Part shown: piece after piece, positions 52,533 to 63,988 of the stretch
How the letters are laid out: every line of letters begins with the position of its first letter
Numbering within the stretch: position 1 is the first letter of the stretch
DNA from: Clostridia bacterium
Lineage (GTDB): Bacteria; Bacillota; Clostridia; Oscillospirales; CAG-272
Length of the DNA: 64,000 bases
NCBI GenBank assembly: GCA_017464805.1
Contig: JAFTYE010000016.1
Span: 244,167 to 308,166, forward strand
Reading direction: 5' to 3'
Made by a program: the position numbers and the translations under genes
Notes under the pieces: model-generated
What the model was told of the DNA's origin: nothing
Database searches by the model: none
The model's input: the letters and a program-made list of their open reading frames with translations, nothing else

Positions 52533-53843
52533 TCACAAGCGTGTGTAACGGCCGCCCGGAAGCGCCATCACGCACTTATGGATTTCAAGAATGGTCATAG
52601 CCGCAAGGACCTCTGCCGCAGAAAAGCCTTCAGCACACAGCTCATCTACCGTAAAGGCGAGGCCCGGCTTGATCTTTTTGTAGACGGCAAGTGTGGCGGG
52701 ATCGAGGAGCTGCATTTTTTCCTCACCATCGGCCTTTTGGGGCGAAGGGGTTACAGGGGTCTGCGTTTTTTTCTCGACCTGTTCCCTTTTCGACCACCTC
52801 GATTTTTTATCGGGGACGAGGGTCGCGGGGGCTTTCTTTTCTTCTTCTCCGTTGTAGACTTTATACTTCGGATAGTACAGACGAGCCGACACGCGCAGAG
52901 AGGAAAGCGTTTTGTCCATACGGACACGGGTAGCATCGAGGAGGCGAAGCATGTTCAGCGTGTTGCCGTACAAGGGTTCATATACGCGGATAATATCGTC
53001 CGCACAGCTGACGGGACATGCGCCGTTTTTGAGCAGGCGGGTGGTGGCTTCGCTGTTTACCTCATCTGCGTTACCCGGAAGTGCGTACACGTCACGCCCC
53101 TGCTTTTCGGCATGACGCGCGGTGATCAGAGCACCGCTTTTACTGTCTCCTTCTATCACAAGAACGCCCTGCGACAGGCCACTGATGATGCGGTTGCGAC
53201 GCGGAAAGTTTCTCCCGTCGGGCGGTGTACCCGGCGCGAATTCCGTCATCACAACGCCGTTTTGGGTAATGGCATGCATGAGGTACTGATGCTCGCGTGG
53301 ATAGATGATGTCGATACCGCTGCCGAGAACCGCCACGCTCGGTGCTTCTGCGGCAACGGCGGCAGCCGAGGCAACACCGTCAATACCGAGTGCCATACCG
53401 GTCACCACCGTGGCACCCGCACGGGTCAGATCGTGTGCGATCTCAAAGGCCATGCGCTTGCCATAGTCGCTCATTTTCCGCGTGCCGACCACCGCAACGG
53501 CAAGCCTCCCCTCAAAGGTGGGCAGATTTCCCTTGTAGTACAGAACAGGGGGTGCATCGGACAACATACGAAGTCTGGCAGGATAACGGGGGTCGTCATA
53601 GGCCAGTATGCCCACGTCCGTCATCATACAAAAGTCCATGATGCGCTGGGCATCCGAAAGATCCTTATAGCACAGGCGTGAAAGGTCGGTCTTAGCCGAA
53701 TCGCCAAGGGCGCGACGAAGCTCCACTTCGCTCGCCTCATAGATGGCACGCGGTGAGGTATAGACGCGCAAAAGGCGGTCAAGAGAGCCGCTGTCGTATG
53801 CACATCTTCGGCTCAACCATATCCAATAGAGGTTTTCGCTCAT
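52533..53843 (-). CDS. dprA: DNA-processing protein DprA
   Basis: A 436-residue DprA/Smf protein. A Rossmann-like core carries VAVVGTRKMSDYGKRMA, VTGMALGIDGVA, LGSGIDIIYP and FPRRNRIISGLS. A linker of low complexity (Lys/Pro-rich, ~320-385) leads to a C-terminal winged helix (residues ~385-436). DprA loads RecA on incoming single-stranded DNA during transformation. The long linker makes it larger than the usual ~360 residues. Confidence 0.95.
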   Translation of the reverse strand: MSENLYWIWLSRRCAYDSGSLDRLLRVYTSPRAIYEASEVELRRALGDSAKTDLSRLCYKDLSDAQRIMDFCMMTDVGILAYDDPRYPARLRMLSDAPPVLYYKGNLPTFEGRLAVAVVGTRKMSDYGKRMAFEIAHDLTRAGATVVTGMALGIDGVASAAAVAAEAPSVAVLGSGIDIIYPREHQYLMHAITQNGVVMTEFAPGTPPDGRNFPRRNRIISGLSQGVLVIEGDSKSGALITARHAEKQGRDVYALPGNADEVNSEATTRLLKNGACPVSCADDIIRVYEPLYGNTLNMLRLLDATRVRMDKTLSSLRVSARLYYPKYKVYNGEEEKKAPATLVPDKKSRWSKREQVEKKTQTPVTPSPQKADGEEKMQLLDPATLAVYKKIKPGLAFTVDELCAEGFSAAEVLAAMTILEIHKCVMALPGGRYTRL

Positions 53844-53852
53844 GTCAACTCC

Positions 53853-54689
53853 TTAATCGACCTTGCTTTGCTCCCACAAGAGAACACTTGCCGCCACGGC
53901 GGCGTTAAGCGATTCAGCTCCGCGACTGATCGGCAGATAAACGCTGTAATCGCAAAGAGCAGAGATCTCTGCGGGGATACCGTGCCCTTCATTTCCGATG
54001 AGCATACAATCCGAGGCAGAGAGGGTGAGGCTGGCGATCGGAAGCGCGCCGTCGCGCAGCTCCGCCGCCAGAACCCGACGGCCGCCGCGGCGCAAAGCAC
54101 CGATGGCCTGCCCCACATCCTCTACCACATAGGCTGAAACAGAAAACAGGCTGCCCATTGCGGCACGAACCGTCTTGGAGCCGTACAGGTCAGCGCATGA
54201 CGGGCTTAAAAGCAGACAATCGACCCCAAAGGCCACAGCACTGCGGATAACTGCGCCGAGATTGCCGGGATCCTGTACGTCATAGAGCATCACGGCTCTT
54301 TTGTTTTGAAGAGATAAAACATCTTCATCATATATTATAGCCGTTCTTTTGAAAAAGTCAAGATATTTTAACACGGCAATCACCCCTTGAGGGGCTTTTT
54401 CCGAAGAAATTTTCAAAAAGCAGTCATCTGCGAGGATATAGACCTCGGTATCGCGGTAGACAGGTGAAGAAAAGGCACGCTCAAGCTTGGGCAGCATACT
54501 TCCTTTTTTGCTTTCCGCAACAAACAGACGAAAGACCGGCAGAGCGTGCTCTGCCGCCTCACAAACCAGCTTTTCCCCCTCGATCAGAAAGCTACAGGTG
54601 GCTTCCCGATGCTTCTTTTCAGACAAGGCAGCCGTGTCGATCACAAGGCGATTTTTGCGGCTGGTGATGATAGGGTCAATAATCTTCAT
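53853..54689 (-). CDS. SpoU/TrmH-family RNA methyltransferase
   Basis: A 278-residue protein with a substrate-binding N-terminal domain (SRKNRLVIDTAALSEKKHRE) and a SPOUT domain with LYDVQDPGNLGAVIRSAVAFG, MLIGNEGHGIP and VYLPISRGAESLNAAVAASVLLWE. It is likely a 23S rRNA or tRNA 2'-O-methyltransferase. ATG 54689 follows AGGAGG closely. Placement right after rplT and before dprA is usual for the RlmB-like gene in Clostridia. Confidence 0.92.
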   Translation of the reverse strand: MKIIDPIITSRKNRLVIDTAALSEKKHREATCSFLIEGEKLVCEAAEHALPVFRLFVAESKKGSMLPKLERAFSSPVYRDTEVYILADDCFLKISSEKAPQGVIAVLKYLDFFKRTAIIYDEDVLSLQNKRAVMLYDVQDPGNLGAVIRSAVAFGVDCLLLSPSCADLYGSKTVRAAMGSLFSVSAYVVEDVGQAIGALRRGGRRVLAAELRDGALPIASLTLSASDCMLIGNEGHGIPAEISALCDYSVYLPISRGAESLNAAVAASVLLWEQSKVD

Positions 54690-54726
54690 TTTGGCCTCCT
54701 GCCGTATTTTTTCTTCCAAAAACAAG

Positions 54727-54757
54727 AAAACGGTCTGCCACCGTTGGGTAGCAGACC
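54727..54757 (-). terminator. Terminator after rplT
   Basis: A 7-bp stem (54732-54738 with 54751-54757) is followed by T-rich minus-strand sequence. It separates the infC operon from the SpoU gene; read-through is plausible because the stem is short. Confidence 0.7.
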
Positions 54758-54764
54758 ATATTCA

Positions 54765-55118
54765 TTAAAGGGCGGCCTTTGCCTTCTCGGCGAGGGCTGC
54801 GAACGCTTCCTTATCGGCGATAGCGATCTCGGAGAGCATCTTGCGGTTAAGGGTGATACCGGCCTTCTTCAGACCGTGCATCAAGGTGGAATAGTTCATG
54901 CCGCATACCTTAGCCTGTGCGGAGATACGGGTGATCCAAAGAGAACGGAAATCTCTCTTCTTCATGCGGCGACCTGCAAATGCGTAGTTGCCGCTCTTCA
55001 TGACAGCCTGCTTGGCCATCTTGAAGTGCTTGCTCTTGGCACCCCAGTAGCCCTTTGCAGCCTTCAGCATGCTATTTCTTCTTTTACGCGTCATCATGGC
55101 GCCTTTAACTCTTGCCAT
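54765..55118 (-). CDS. rplT: Ribosomal protein bL20
   Basis: A 117-residue bL20 ([28 protein letters not shown]). It is the last gene of infC-rpmI-rplT; in other Bacillota bL20 feeds back on the operon leader. Confidence 0.98.
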   Translation of the reverse strand: MARVKGAMMTRKRRNSMLKAAKGYWGAKSKHFKMAKQAVMKSGNYAFAGRRMKKRDFRSLWITRISAQAKVCGMNYSTLMHGLKKAGITLNRKMLSEIAIADKEAFAALAEKAKAAL

Positions 55119-55156
55119 TTTCTATAATCCTCCAATAATCTTTCGTCTCAAGCTTA

Positions 55157-55351
55157 TTACTTTTGAATAAGCGTGCGGATGGTGGGAGCGAAACATTCGC
55201 TCAGGATAGCGCCCTTACGCAGATTTCTCTTGCGCTTTGCGGTCTTGATGCCAAGGTTGTGGCGGTGATGAGAGTGATTCATCTTCACTTTACCGTTACC
55301 GGTGACGCTGAATCTTTTGGCAGACGCTTTATGTGTCTTGATTTTTCCCAT
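55157..55351 (-). CDS. rpmI: Ribosomal protein bL35
   Basis: A 64-residue basic bL35 (MGKIKTHKASAKRFSVTGNG; SHHRHNLGIKTAKRKRNLRK). It has AAGGAG upstream and sits in its conserved place between infC and rplT. Confidence 0.98.
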   Translation of the reverse strand: MGKIKTHKASAKRFSVTGNGKVKMNHSHHRHNLGIKTAKRKRNLRKGAILSECFAPTIRTLIQK

Positions 55352-55392
55352 GATTGTTACTCCTTTTTATTGTACTGGCTGTGCCAAATTGA

Positions 55393-55908
55393 TTACTGTT
55401 TTACAGGCGAAAGGATGATGGACATGAAGCGCCCCTCTACGATTGGAGCCTTTTCACTGTTGCCGACACCCGCGCACGCTTCCTGGAAGCGGATGAGGAT
55501 GTCACGTCCGAGATCCATGTGTGCCATCTCTCGTCCCTTGAAACGGACGATGGCGCGCACCTTATCCCCACCGGAGAGGAACTTACGCGCCTGGTTGACG
55601 CGAGTCTCAAAGTCGTGGGTATCGATGCGACAGGAGAGCTGGACTTCCTTAACCTTGACGATCTGCTGCTTTTTACGTGCCTCTTTTTCCTTTTTGTCAC
55701 GCTCGAAGCAATACTTGCCGTAGTCCATGGCGCGACAAACGGGAGGCGTAGCGGTGGGAGCGATCAGAACGAGATCCAGGTCACGGTCGTAGGCAAATTC
55801 CTTCGCCGCGTTCAGGTCCATGATACCGAGCTGCTCACCGTCCGGTCCGATAACGCGCACTTCTTTACATTTGATGTCGTCATTGATCGGCAAATCTTTC
55901 GTGCTAAT
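55393..55908 (-). CDS. infC: Translation initiation factor IF-3, AUU start
   Basis: A 171-residue IF-3 with both domains (INDDIKCKEVRVIGPDGEQLGIMDL at the start; AIVRFKGREMAHMDLGRDIL later). The natural start is ATT at 55906-55908: TTGGAGG lies nine bases upstream and the protein then begins exactly at the conserved N-terminus. The upstream ATG at 55959 would include the ribosome site and the leader terminator. AUU is the known autoregulated start of infC in other bacteria, since IF-3 rejects non-canonical starts. Confidence 0.95.
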   Translation of the reverse strand: MSTKDLPINDDIKCKEVRVIGPDGEQLGIMDLNAAKEFAYDRDLDLVLIAPTATPPVCRAMDYGKYCFERDKKEKEARKKQQIVKVKEVQLSCRIDTHDFETRVNQARKFLSGGDKVRAIVRFKGREMAHMDLGRDILIRFQEACAGVGNSEKAPIVEGRFMSIILSPVKQ

Positions 55909-55934
55909 GGTTGTGTACCTCCAACAAACAAAAA

Positions 55935-55958
55935 TGCGTGCAAAAAATTCCGCACGCA
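55935..55958 (-). terminator. Leader terminator (attenuator) of infC
   Basis: A 7-bp stem (55935-55941 with 55952-55958) followed on the minus strand by ATTTTTGTTTG directly before the ribosome site. It probably forms the L20-responsive attenuator known for this operon. Confidence 0.65.
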
Positions 55959-56062
55959 ATAAAAGACAGTCTCGACCTGTCGATTATAAACCCGGGTCGC
56001 CTGTGCGCCGAGGTGAGAACGGAACATTCTGCTTTCTTTTGGGATGTCTTGCATCCTTTGGT

Positions 56063-56091
56063 AGTATATCATGGCGACTGTCGTTTGTCAA
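56063..56091 (-). promoter_or_regulatory. Promoter of the infC operon
   Basis: On the minus strand TTGACA (56086-56091) and TATACT (56063-56068) have a 17-base spacer. A leader of about 150 bases follows. Confidence 0.85.
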
Positions 56092-56192
56092 GGGTTTTTC
56101 AAAATATTTTCGAAAATTCCGAAAAAGCCGTTCAAACGGGAAAAATGTCAAAAACTTTTTCGCTGTACATATAGAAATTTGAAAAATGGTAT

Positions 56193-56200
56193 GGTATAAT
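56193..56200 (+). promoter_or_regulatory. Extended -10 promoter element for lon
   Basis: TGGTATAAT with the final TATAAT at 56195-56200 is an extended -10 box 63 bases ahead of lon. The -35 region is weak. No CIRCE or CtsR site is evident by eye. Confidence 0.6.
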
Positions 56201-56262
56201 GTTATGTTGAGGAATGTATATGCTATCCCTCGAAAGTCCCTTGAAAGGTTATACATAAGCTT

Positions 56263-58707
<2,445 letters not shown>

Positions 58708-58717
58708 CGGAGGAAAT

Positions 58718-59320
58718 ATGGCAAACATAAACCGAAACAACGTGTCTCTGAAAATGAGTGCAGGCATGCCGCATCAATTTCCAACCGATCAAAGACCGCA
58801 GGTGGCCTTTTCCGGCCGCTCCAACGTCGGAAAAAGCTCACTGATCAATTCCCTGCTCGGTCGCAAGTCCTTTGCGCGCGTCAGTTCGACGCCCGGCAAG
58901 ACCATCACCGTCAATTTCTACGACATTGACAAGCAGATGTATTTGGTGGATCTGCCCGGCTACGGCTTTGCCAGACGAAGCCCCGAGGAAAAAAAGGCCT
59001 GGTCCGCGCTGACCGACGGATATTTTGTCAAGAATAAGAACATTGACTGCGTGAAGGCAGTCATTCAGCTGGTAGACATCCGCGTGGGTCCGACTGACGA
59101 TGACATTATGATGATCAACTTTCTTATTGATTCACACATGCCTTTTTTCGTCGTTGCCACAAAATGCGATAAATTAAGCAAGCGTGCCATGCAAAAGACG
59201 CTGGACGAGTGGGAAAACAGCTGTTTTGCCGGCACCGGGATCCGCGTCATTCCTTATTCCTCCGTAACGGGAGAGGGGCGGGAAAAGGTGTGGGGCGAGA
59301 TCCTATCGCATCTGTCATAA
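58718..59320 (+). CDS. ysxC: Ribosome biogenesis GTPase YsxC/EngB
   Basis: A 200-residue GTPase with G1 GRSNVGKSS, G3 VDLPGYG and G4 TKCDK. It helps assemble the large ribosomal subunit. ATG 58718 follows CGGAGG; longer in-frame reading upstream only overlaps lon. The lon-ysxC pair is conserved. Confidence 0.96.
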   Translation: MANINRNNVSLKMSAGMPHQFPTDQRPQVAFSGRSNVGKSSLINSLLGRKSFARVSSTPGKTITVNFYDIDKQMYLVDLPGYGFARRSPEEKKAWSALTDGYFVKNKNIDCVKAVIQLVDIRVGPTDDDIMMINFLIDSHMPFFVVATKCDKLSKRAMQKTLDEWENSCFAGTGIRVIPYSSVTGEGREKVWGEILSHLS

Positions 59321-59340
59321 AAAGGATTTGATACATCACT

Positions 59341-60006
59341 ATGCCTAAATTTGATTTTATTGAACTTTTACTAACCATTCCAGCGGCACTCATTGCCCTG
59401 TCTGTGCATGAATACGCGCACGGCTACGCGGCCTATCGCCTCGGCGATCCGACGGCGCGCTCGCTTGGCAGATTAACGCTTAACCCCTTGAAGCACCTTG
59501 ACCCCATCGGTACACTTTGCATGCTACTTTTCCGATTCGGCTGGGCAAATCCCGTGCCCATCAATCCGCGCTATTTCAAGAATCCACGCAAGGGTATGGC
59601 CATCACAGCGGCGGCAGGTCCGCTCGCAAACCTTCTGCTTGCCTTTATCGGTGCGTTGATCGCCAAACTGGTGGAGTTGCTCGGCGACGCGGTGCTTCCG
59701 CTTGTATCCTCGGAGATATTCTTTTTCTTCTTCTTGTATTTAGAGTTGTTTTTCCTTCTGTTCCATTACCTAAACCTTAGCCTTTGTGTATTCAATCTCA
59801 TTCCCTTGCCGCCGCTTGACGGGTCACGAATCTTCTTCGTGTTTTTGCCGCCGAAGTGGTATTTCAAGGTGATGAAATACGAGCGCATCATTCAAATCGT
59901 TTTGCTCGTTGCCCTTTGGTTGGGTGCTTTTTCCGGCATTCTGTCCTTCATTGTGGACAAGCTGTCAAGCGCCATATTTTTCATTCTTTCCTTTATCCCA
60001 TCTTAA
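59341..60006 (+). CDS. Site-2-protease-like M50 membrane metalloprotease
   Basis: A 221-residue integral membrane protein. The zinc motif is HEYAHGY (HExxH) at residues ~22-28, and the second metal motif is NLIPLPPLDGSRI (NPxPxxDG-type). It belongs to the short YwhC-like M50 group without a PDZ domain. Its substrate is unknown. It is directly followed by scpA, a common order in Clostridia. Confidence 0.9.
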   Translation: MPKFDFIELLLTIPAALIALSVHEYAHGYAAYRLGDPTARSLGRLTLNPLKHLDPIGTLCMLLFRFGWANPVPINPRYFKNPRKGMAITAAAGPLANLLLAFIGALIAKLVELLGDAVLPLVSSEIFFFFFLYLELFFLLFHYLNLSLCVFNLIPLPPLDGSRIFFVFLPPKWYFKVMKYERIIQIVLLVALWLGAFSGILSFIVDKLSSAIFFILSFIPS

Positions 60007-60017
60007 ACGGAGGAACC

Positions 60018-60815
60018 ATGGAAGAACTGACCTATCGGCTGGACCAATTTGAAGGTCCGCTAGACCTACTTCTGACGCTGATTGCCAAGAACAAGGTCAG
60101 CATCACCGACATACCGATTGCCGTGATCTGCGATCAGTATATGGAGTATATTGAAGCCAACCGAAAAATGGATCTGGATATCGCCAGTGAGTTTGTCGTG
60201 ATGGCAAGCGAGCTGATGCTAATTAAGAGCCGCATGCTCCTGCCCCGCGACGAGGAGAACGATCCAGACCCGCGTGCAGAGCTGATCGATGCCCTGCTGA
60301 TCTACCAGAAGGCCAAAGAGGCAGCCGAGGAGCTACGCCCCTTATATGCCGAATTTTCCGGCCGCATGGCCAAGGATATTGACGAAATCCCGCCCGACCG
60401 CGGTGTGCCGCTGGGACTCAACCCTATGCTCCTTTCCAAGGCCATGAATGCCATGCTTCTGCGTATGCGCGAAAAGGAGCGTCAGCCCGAGCATCTCATC
60501 ACACCTCTTGTCAAGACGAAGGTGTATTCTGTCGAGGATGAGATTGAGGGACTTGTATCCCGCCTTGATACACGAGGCGAGACTTCCCTTTTCTTCCTTT
60601 TGAAAGACGCGACCGAGCGTTCCCAGCTTCTTGCCATGTTTATGGGACTTCTCGAGCTGATCAAGATCAAGCGTGTTCTGATATGCGATAACGGTGAGGA
60701 AGAAGCAGAGGCCCTCCAAGATGGACTTTTGATGAAATTCAGACTCAACCCCGACTACGTTCCCGAAGAGGGGACAAGCAGTGAATTTGACCAAACAGAA
60801 AGCGAAGGTGCATAA
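60018..60815 (+). CDS. scpA: Segregation and condensation protein ScpA
   Basis: A 265-residue kleisin (MEELTYRLDQFEGPLDLLLTLI... ASELMLIKSRMLLP). Its N- and C-terminal ends bridge the heads of SMC while the centre binds ScpB. ATG 60018 follows CGGAGG. The scpB start follows four bases after its stop. Confidence 0.97.
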   Translation: MEELTYRLDQFEGPLDLLLTLIAKNKVSITDIPIAVICDQYMEYIEANRKMDLDIASEFVVMASELMLIKSRMLLPRDEENDPDPRAELIDALLIYQKAKEAAEELRPLYAEFSGRMAKDIDEIPPDRGVPLGLNPMLLSKAMNAMLLRMREKERQPEHLITPLVKTKVYSVEDEIEGLVSRLDTRGETSLFFLLKDATERSQLLAMFMGLLELIKIKRVLICDNGEEEAEALQDGLLMKFRLNPDYVPEEGTSSEFDQTESEGA

Positions 60816-60818
60816 GTC

Positions 60819-61634
60819 GTGTCTCTAATCGAAGAAATGCAACAAGCTCCCACGGAGAGCGTAGAGGCTCTTGCGAAGAAGGCCCCGAAGAAGAAGGCAA
60901 AAAAACCGATCTCGGTCATTCCCGAGATCGTAGATGTCCCCCCCGAGATAGGAGAGACTATCGAAGCGATCCTGTTCGCGGCGGGACATGCCGTTACCTA
61001 TGCGTCAATCGCGCGTGTTCTTTCACTTTCGCTTGAAAAAGCGCGGCAGATTGTCTATTCCTACTCCTTGATCTACAACGATTCCCCCATTCCGCGAGGA
61101 GTTATGATGCTGACCTTTGATGACAGCTGTCAGCTTTGCACGAAGGCGGAATATCTGCCTTACATCCGCGAGGCACTCGGTATCCGCCGCGGCGGCAACC
61201 TGTCCAACTCCTCAATCGAAACGCTGGCCATCATCGCCTACAACCAGCCCGTTACCCGTTCCTACATCGACACGGTGCGCGGCGTAGATTCGAGCTATGC
61301 GGTCAACTCGCTTCTCGAGCGCAGTCTGATCGAATCCAAAGGCAGGCTAGACGCTCCCGGTCGTCCGATGCTGTACGGTACAACCCCCGATTTTCTGCGT
61401 TGCTTCGGGCTTTCCTCTCTAACCGAGCTTCCCGGCGTTACCTCCGAGGAGGCGGCCGAGATGCTTTCCAAGCTCTCAAAGCAGATATGCCTTGAAGTTC
61501 AACCCGATCAGAACCAAATGATCATGGACGCGGCCGTGCTGGACGCACCGCAACAAATCGAGGATCCCGACGACGCTCCCGTTCCCGACAAGACCGCCGT
61601 GGCCATCGGCGAAACCCCCGATATCGACGAATAA
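60819..61634 (+). CDS. scpB: Segregation and condensation protein ScpB
   Basis: A 271-residue protein with two winged-helix domains (ALGIRRGGNLSNSSIETLAIIAYNQPVTRSYID is diagnostic). It extends the family by a basic N-terminal tail of ~45 residues and an acidic C-terminal tail. Start is GTG 60819. It binds ScpA in the SMC complex. Confidence 0.95.
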   Translation: MSLIEEMQQAPTESVEALAKKAPKKKAKKPISVIPEIVDVPPEIGETIEAILFAAGHAVTYASIARVLSLSLEKARQIVYSYSLIYNDSPIPRGVMMLTFDDSCQLCTKAEYLPYIREALGIRRGGNLSNSSIETLAIIAYNQPVTRSYIDTVRGVDSSYAVNSLLERSLIESKGRLDAPGRPMLYGTTPDFLRCFGLSSLTELPGVTSEEAAEMLSKLSKQICLEVQPDQNQMIMDAAVLDAPQQIEDPDDAPVPDKTAVAIGETPDIDE

Positions 61635-61655
61635 ACAAGAAAAAGGAGGACGAAT

Positions 61656-62273
61656 ATGTCACCGGGCATTTATATTCTGCTCGCCTCTCTTCTCTTCCTC
61701 CTAATTCTGCTCCTTACCCGCCTGCGTGTTTCTCTGATATACGAGGGGGAGGTTCGCGTATTCCTCAAGATTTGGTTTATCAGGGTTGCCCTCTATCCGA
61801 AAAAAGAGAAGGTCCACATTCGAGACTTTTCCTACAAGCGGCTGAAAAAGAAAAAAAAGAAGCCGACCGAGGTCATAAAACAGGAACCGCCCGAGCGCAA
61901 GCAGAAGCCGTCCTTTTCCGAGCAGCTTGCGTTGTTCTCTGATCTTTTTTCGGCACTTTACGGCCGTTTTCTTCGTTACTTTCGTTTGGACGTCCACCGA
62001 CTTCGCATCACCGTGGCAACGGGGGACGCGGCACAAACGGCGATTCTTTACGGTGTGACATCACAGAGCCTTGCGTATCTGCTCGCTTTTCTTGATCGTC
62101 ACACCAACCTTCACCCCTCTTGTCGAGCCGACATCGGTGTATATGCCGATTTTATCGGGCAAAAAAGCTCGACAGATTGCGATCTGACCTTTTCCCTGCG
62201 TGTTTATCAGCTCATCCATCTCGGGGTGAAATTCGCGTGGGTATTCCTTTCCAAAAAGTCCAAGGCAAAATAA
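61656..62273 (+). CDS. DUF2953 membrane-anchored protein
   Basis: A 205-residue protein with one N-terminal membrane helix (YILLASLLFLLILLL), a basic Lys-rich linker (KRLKKKKKKP) and a C-terminal domain of the DUF2953 type. In Bacillota such proteins (YtfI) sit beside ytfJ, as here, and may act in sporulation. The function is unknown. Confidence 0.8.
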   Translation: MSPGIYILLASLLFLLILLLTRLRVSLIYEGEVRVFLKIWFIRVALYPKKEKVHIRDFSYKRLKKKKKKPTEVIKQEPPERKQKPSFSEQLALFSDLFSALYGRFLRYFRLDVHRLRITVATGDAAQTAILYGVTSQSLAYLLAFLDRHTNLHPSCRADIGVYADFIGQKSSTDCDLTFSLRVYQLIHLGVKFAWVFLSKKSKAK

Positions 62274-62289
62274 AAAGGAGGCATGTATC

Positions 62290-62772
62290 ATGTCCGAGAA
62301 CAAAATCAGCGAAATCATCCGCACCTCTCTTGAAAAGATCAAGGGCCTTGCCGATGCCGAAACGGTGATCGGCCATCCTATCGAGACCCCGAACGGCACC
62401 ACGGTGATCCCCGTATCGAAGGTTTCCGTCGGCTTTGCCTCCGGCGGCATCGATTACAACGATAAAAAAGCACCGCAGACCGCACAGAATTTTGGCGGCG
62501 GTGGCGGAACGGGCATGACTGTGACCCCCATCTCCTTTCTCGTTATCAGCGCTGACGGAAGCGTTCAGCTGTTGCCCATTACGAATCCCGCACAGCCCGA
62601 CACGGTAGACAAGGTGACCTCGTTTATTGAGCGTTCCCCCGATCTGCTGGAGCGTTTCAAGGCAGTCTTCACTTCCGAAAAGAAGAAAAAGGAAGTCAAG
62701 GCAGAAAAGACGGTAGAGGATGGTGAAAAAACCGTCACCGAGGAGCTTATCGTTTCAGAAGAACAGGCATAA
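62290..62772 (+). CDS. ytfJ: GerW/YtfJ-family sporulation protein
   Basis: A 160-residue protein with the family core GHPIETPNGTTVIPVSKVSVGFASGG and a Gly-rich loop FGGGGGTGMTVTPISFLVI. In B. subtilis YtfJ (GerW) is made in the forespore and needed for normal L-alanine germination. AAAGGAGG precedes ATG 62290. The C-terminal ~40 residues are a Lys/Glu-rich tail beyond the usual domain. Confidence 0.92.
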   Translation: MSENKISEIIRTSLEKIKGLADAETVIGHPIETPNGTTVIPVSKVSVGFASGGIDYNDKKAPQTAQNFGGGGGTGMTVTPISFLVISADGSVQLLPITNPAQPDTVDKVTSFIERSPDLLERFKAVFTSEKKKKEVKAEKTVEDGEKTVTEELIVSEEQA

Positions 62773-62850
62773 TTCTCCACCGTGACGAAGGTATAAGCGA
62801 CAAAAAAGCGTATAAACTTCTTCATAAAAACTTCCGCGCGGAGGCGTTTT

Positions 62851-63981
62851 ATGTTGCATAAATGTGTACGTTTTTTGGCCTGTTTGCTGGCCGTTATATT
62901 GTTGGCAGTCGGGCTTGTGTTGCCTTCTGCCGCCGTTTATCCCAGTGTTTCCGGCGAATGCGCTTGCTTGTATTTACCCCAAAAGGATCTGGTGCTGTAC
63001 AACAAAAAAGCGGAACACAGACATCCAATGGCCAGTACAACCAAGATCATGACCGCCCTTGTGGTTCTGTCACATTGTCGCCTTGATGAGGCTGTGACGG
63101 TTTCTGCCGATGCGGTAGGAATCGAGGGCTCTTCCGTCTATCTAAAGGTGGGTGAGGAACAAACTGTCGAAAATCTGCTGTATGCCCTGCTTCTTGCCAG
63201 CGCGAATGATGCCGCGGCGGCTCTTGCCATTCACGTGGCGGGTAGCATCGAGGCATTTGCCGAGCTGATGAACGAGCAGGCGCGCACTCTTTCGCTCTCC
63301 GACACCCATTTTACCAACCCGCACGGCCTGTACGACGAGGCTCATTACACCACAGCAATCGATCTTGCAAGGATCAGTGCGGCGGCGATGGAAAACGAAA
63401 CCTTTGCACGCATTGTTGCCACCAAAAGCAAGGTCATCACCACAGGGGATGGCGAGACGGCGCGAACCTTGCAAAATCATAACAAGCTCCTTCGCTTATA
63501 TGAGGATTGTGTGGGAATCAAAACGGGTTTTACCAAAAAGAGTGGCCGTTGCCTTGTCAGTGCGGCGGAACGAGATGGCATGCGCCTGATCGCGGTCACG
63601 CTGGACGCGCCCGACGATTGGCGTGATCACGCCGCTCTTCTTGATCTCGGTTTTTCACTTTACGAGGGATATACCGTGGCAGACGGCGATCTTCGTTTCG
63701 AGATCCCTGTTGTGGGCGGCACAGCAGAAAGCGTTTCCCTGTCTGCCAAAAATCCTGCAACCGTGGTGTTGCCACAGGGTTCCGACGCCCCTACCCTTTC
63801 CGTAGAGATCAACCGCTTTGCCGTTGCACCTATTCGCGCTGGACAGGTTTTGGGCATGGCATACTACACGGTGAACAAAAAGACGGTTGCAAGAGTGCCG
63901 CTTCTGGCCGAGGAGGGCGTTGCCGTCGAGAAGCGAAAAGAAAATTTATTTGACAAGATCAAACATCTATTCAATTTGTGA
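62851..63981 (+). CDS. D-alanyl-D-alanine carboxypeptidase (DacB/DacF-like)
   Basis: A 376-residue S11-family penicillin-binding protein. A signal peptide (residues 1-28) precedes SxxK (Ser62-Thr-Thr-Lys65), SAN (LLASANDAAAAL) and KTG (GIKTGFTKKSGRC). It is a paralogue of the gene at 30969. Location just after ytfJ suggests a sporulation-linked carboxypeptidase that sets cortex cross-linking; this is inference. The ATG 62851 follows GGAGGCG. Confidence 0.93.
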   Translation: MLHKCVRFLACLLAVILLAVGLVLPSAAVYPSVSGECACLYLPQKDLVLYNKKAEHRHPMASTTKIMTALVVLSHCRLDEAVTVSADAVGIEGSSVYLKVGEEQTVENLLYALLLASANDAAAALAIHVAGSIEAFAELMNEQARTLSLSDTHFTNPHGLYDEAHYTTAIDLARISAAAMENETFARIVATKSKVITTGDGETARTLQNHNKLLRLYEDCVGIKTGFTKKSGRCLVSAAERDGMRLIAVTLDAPDDWRDHAALLDLGFSLYEGYTVADGDLRFEIPVVGGTAESVSLSAKNPATVVLPQGSDAPTLSVEINRFAVAPIRAGQVLGMAYYTVNKKTVARVPLLAEEGVAVEKRKENLFDKIKHLFNL

Positions 63982-63988
63982 GTGTATC

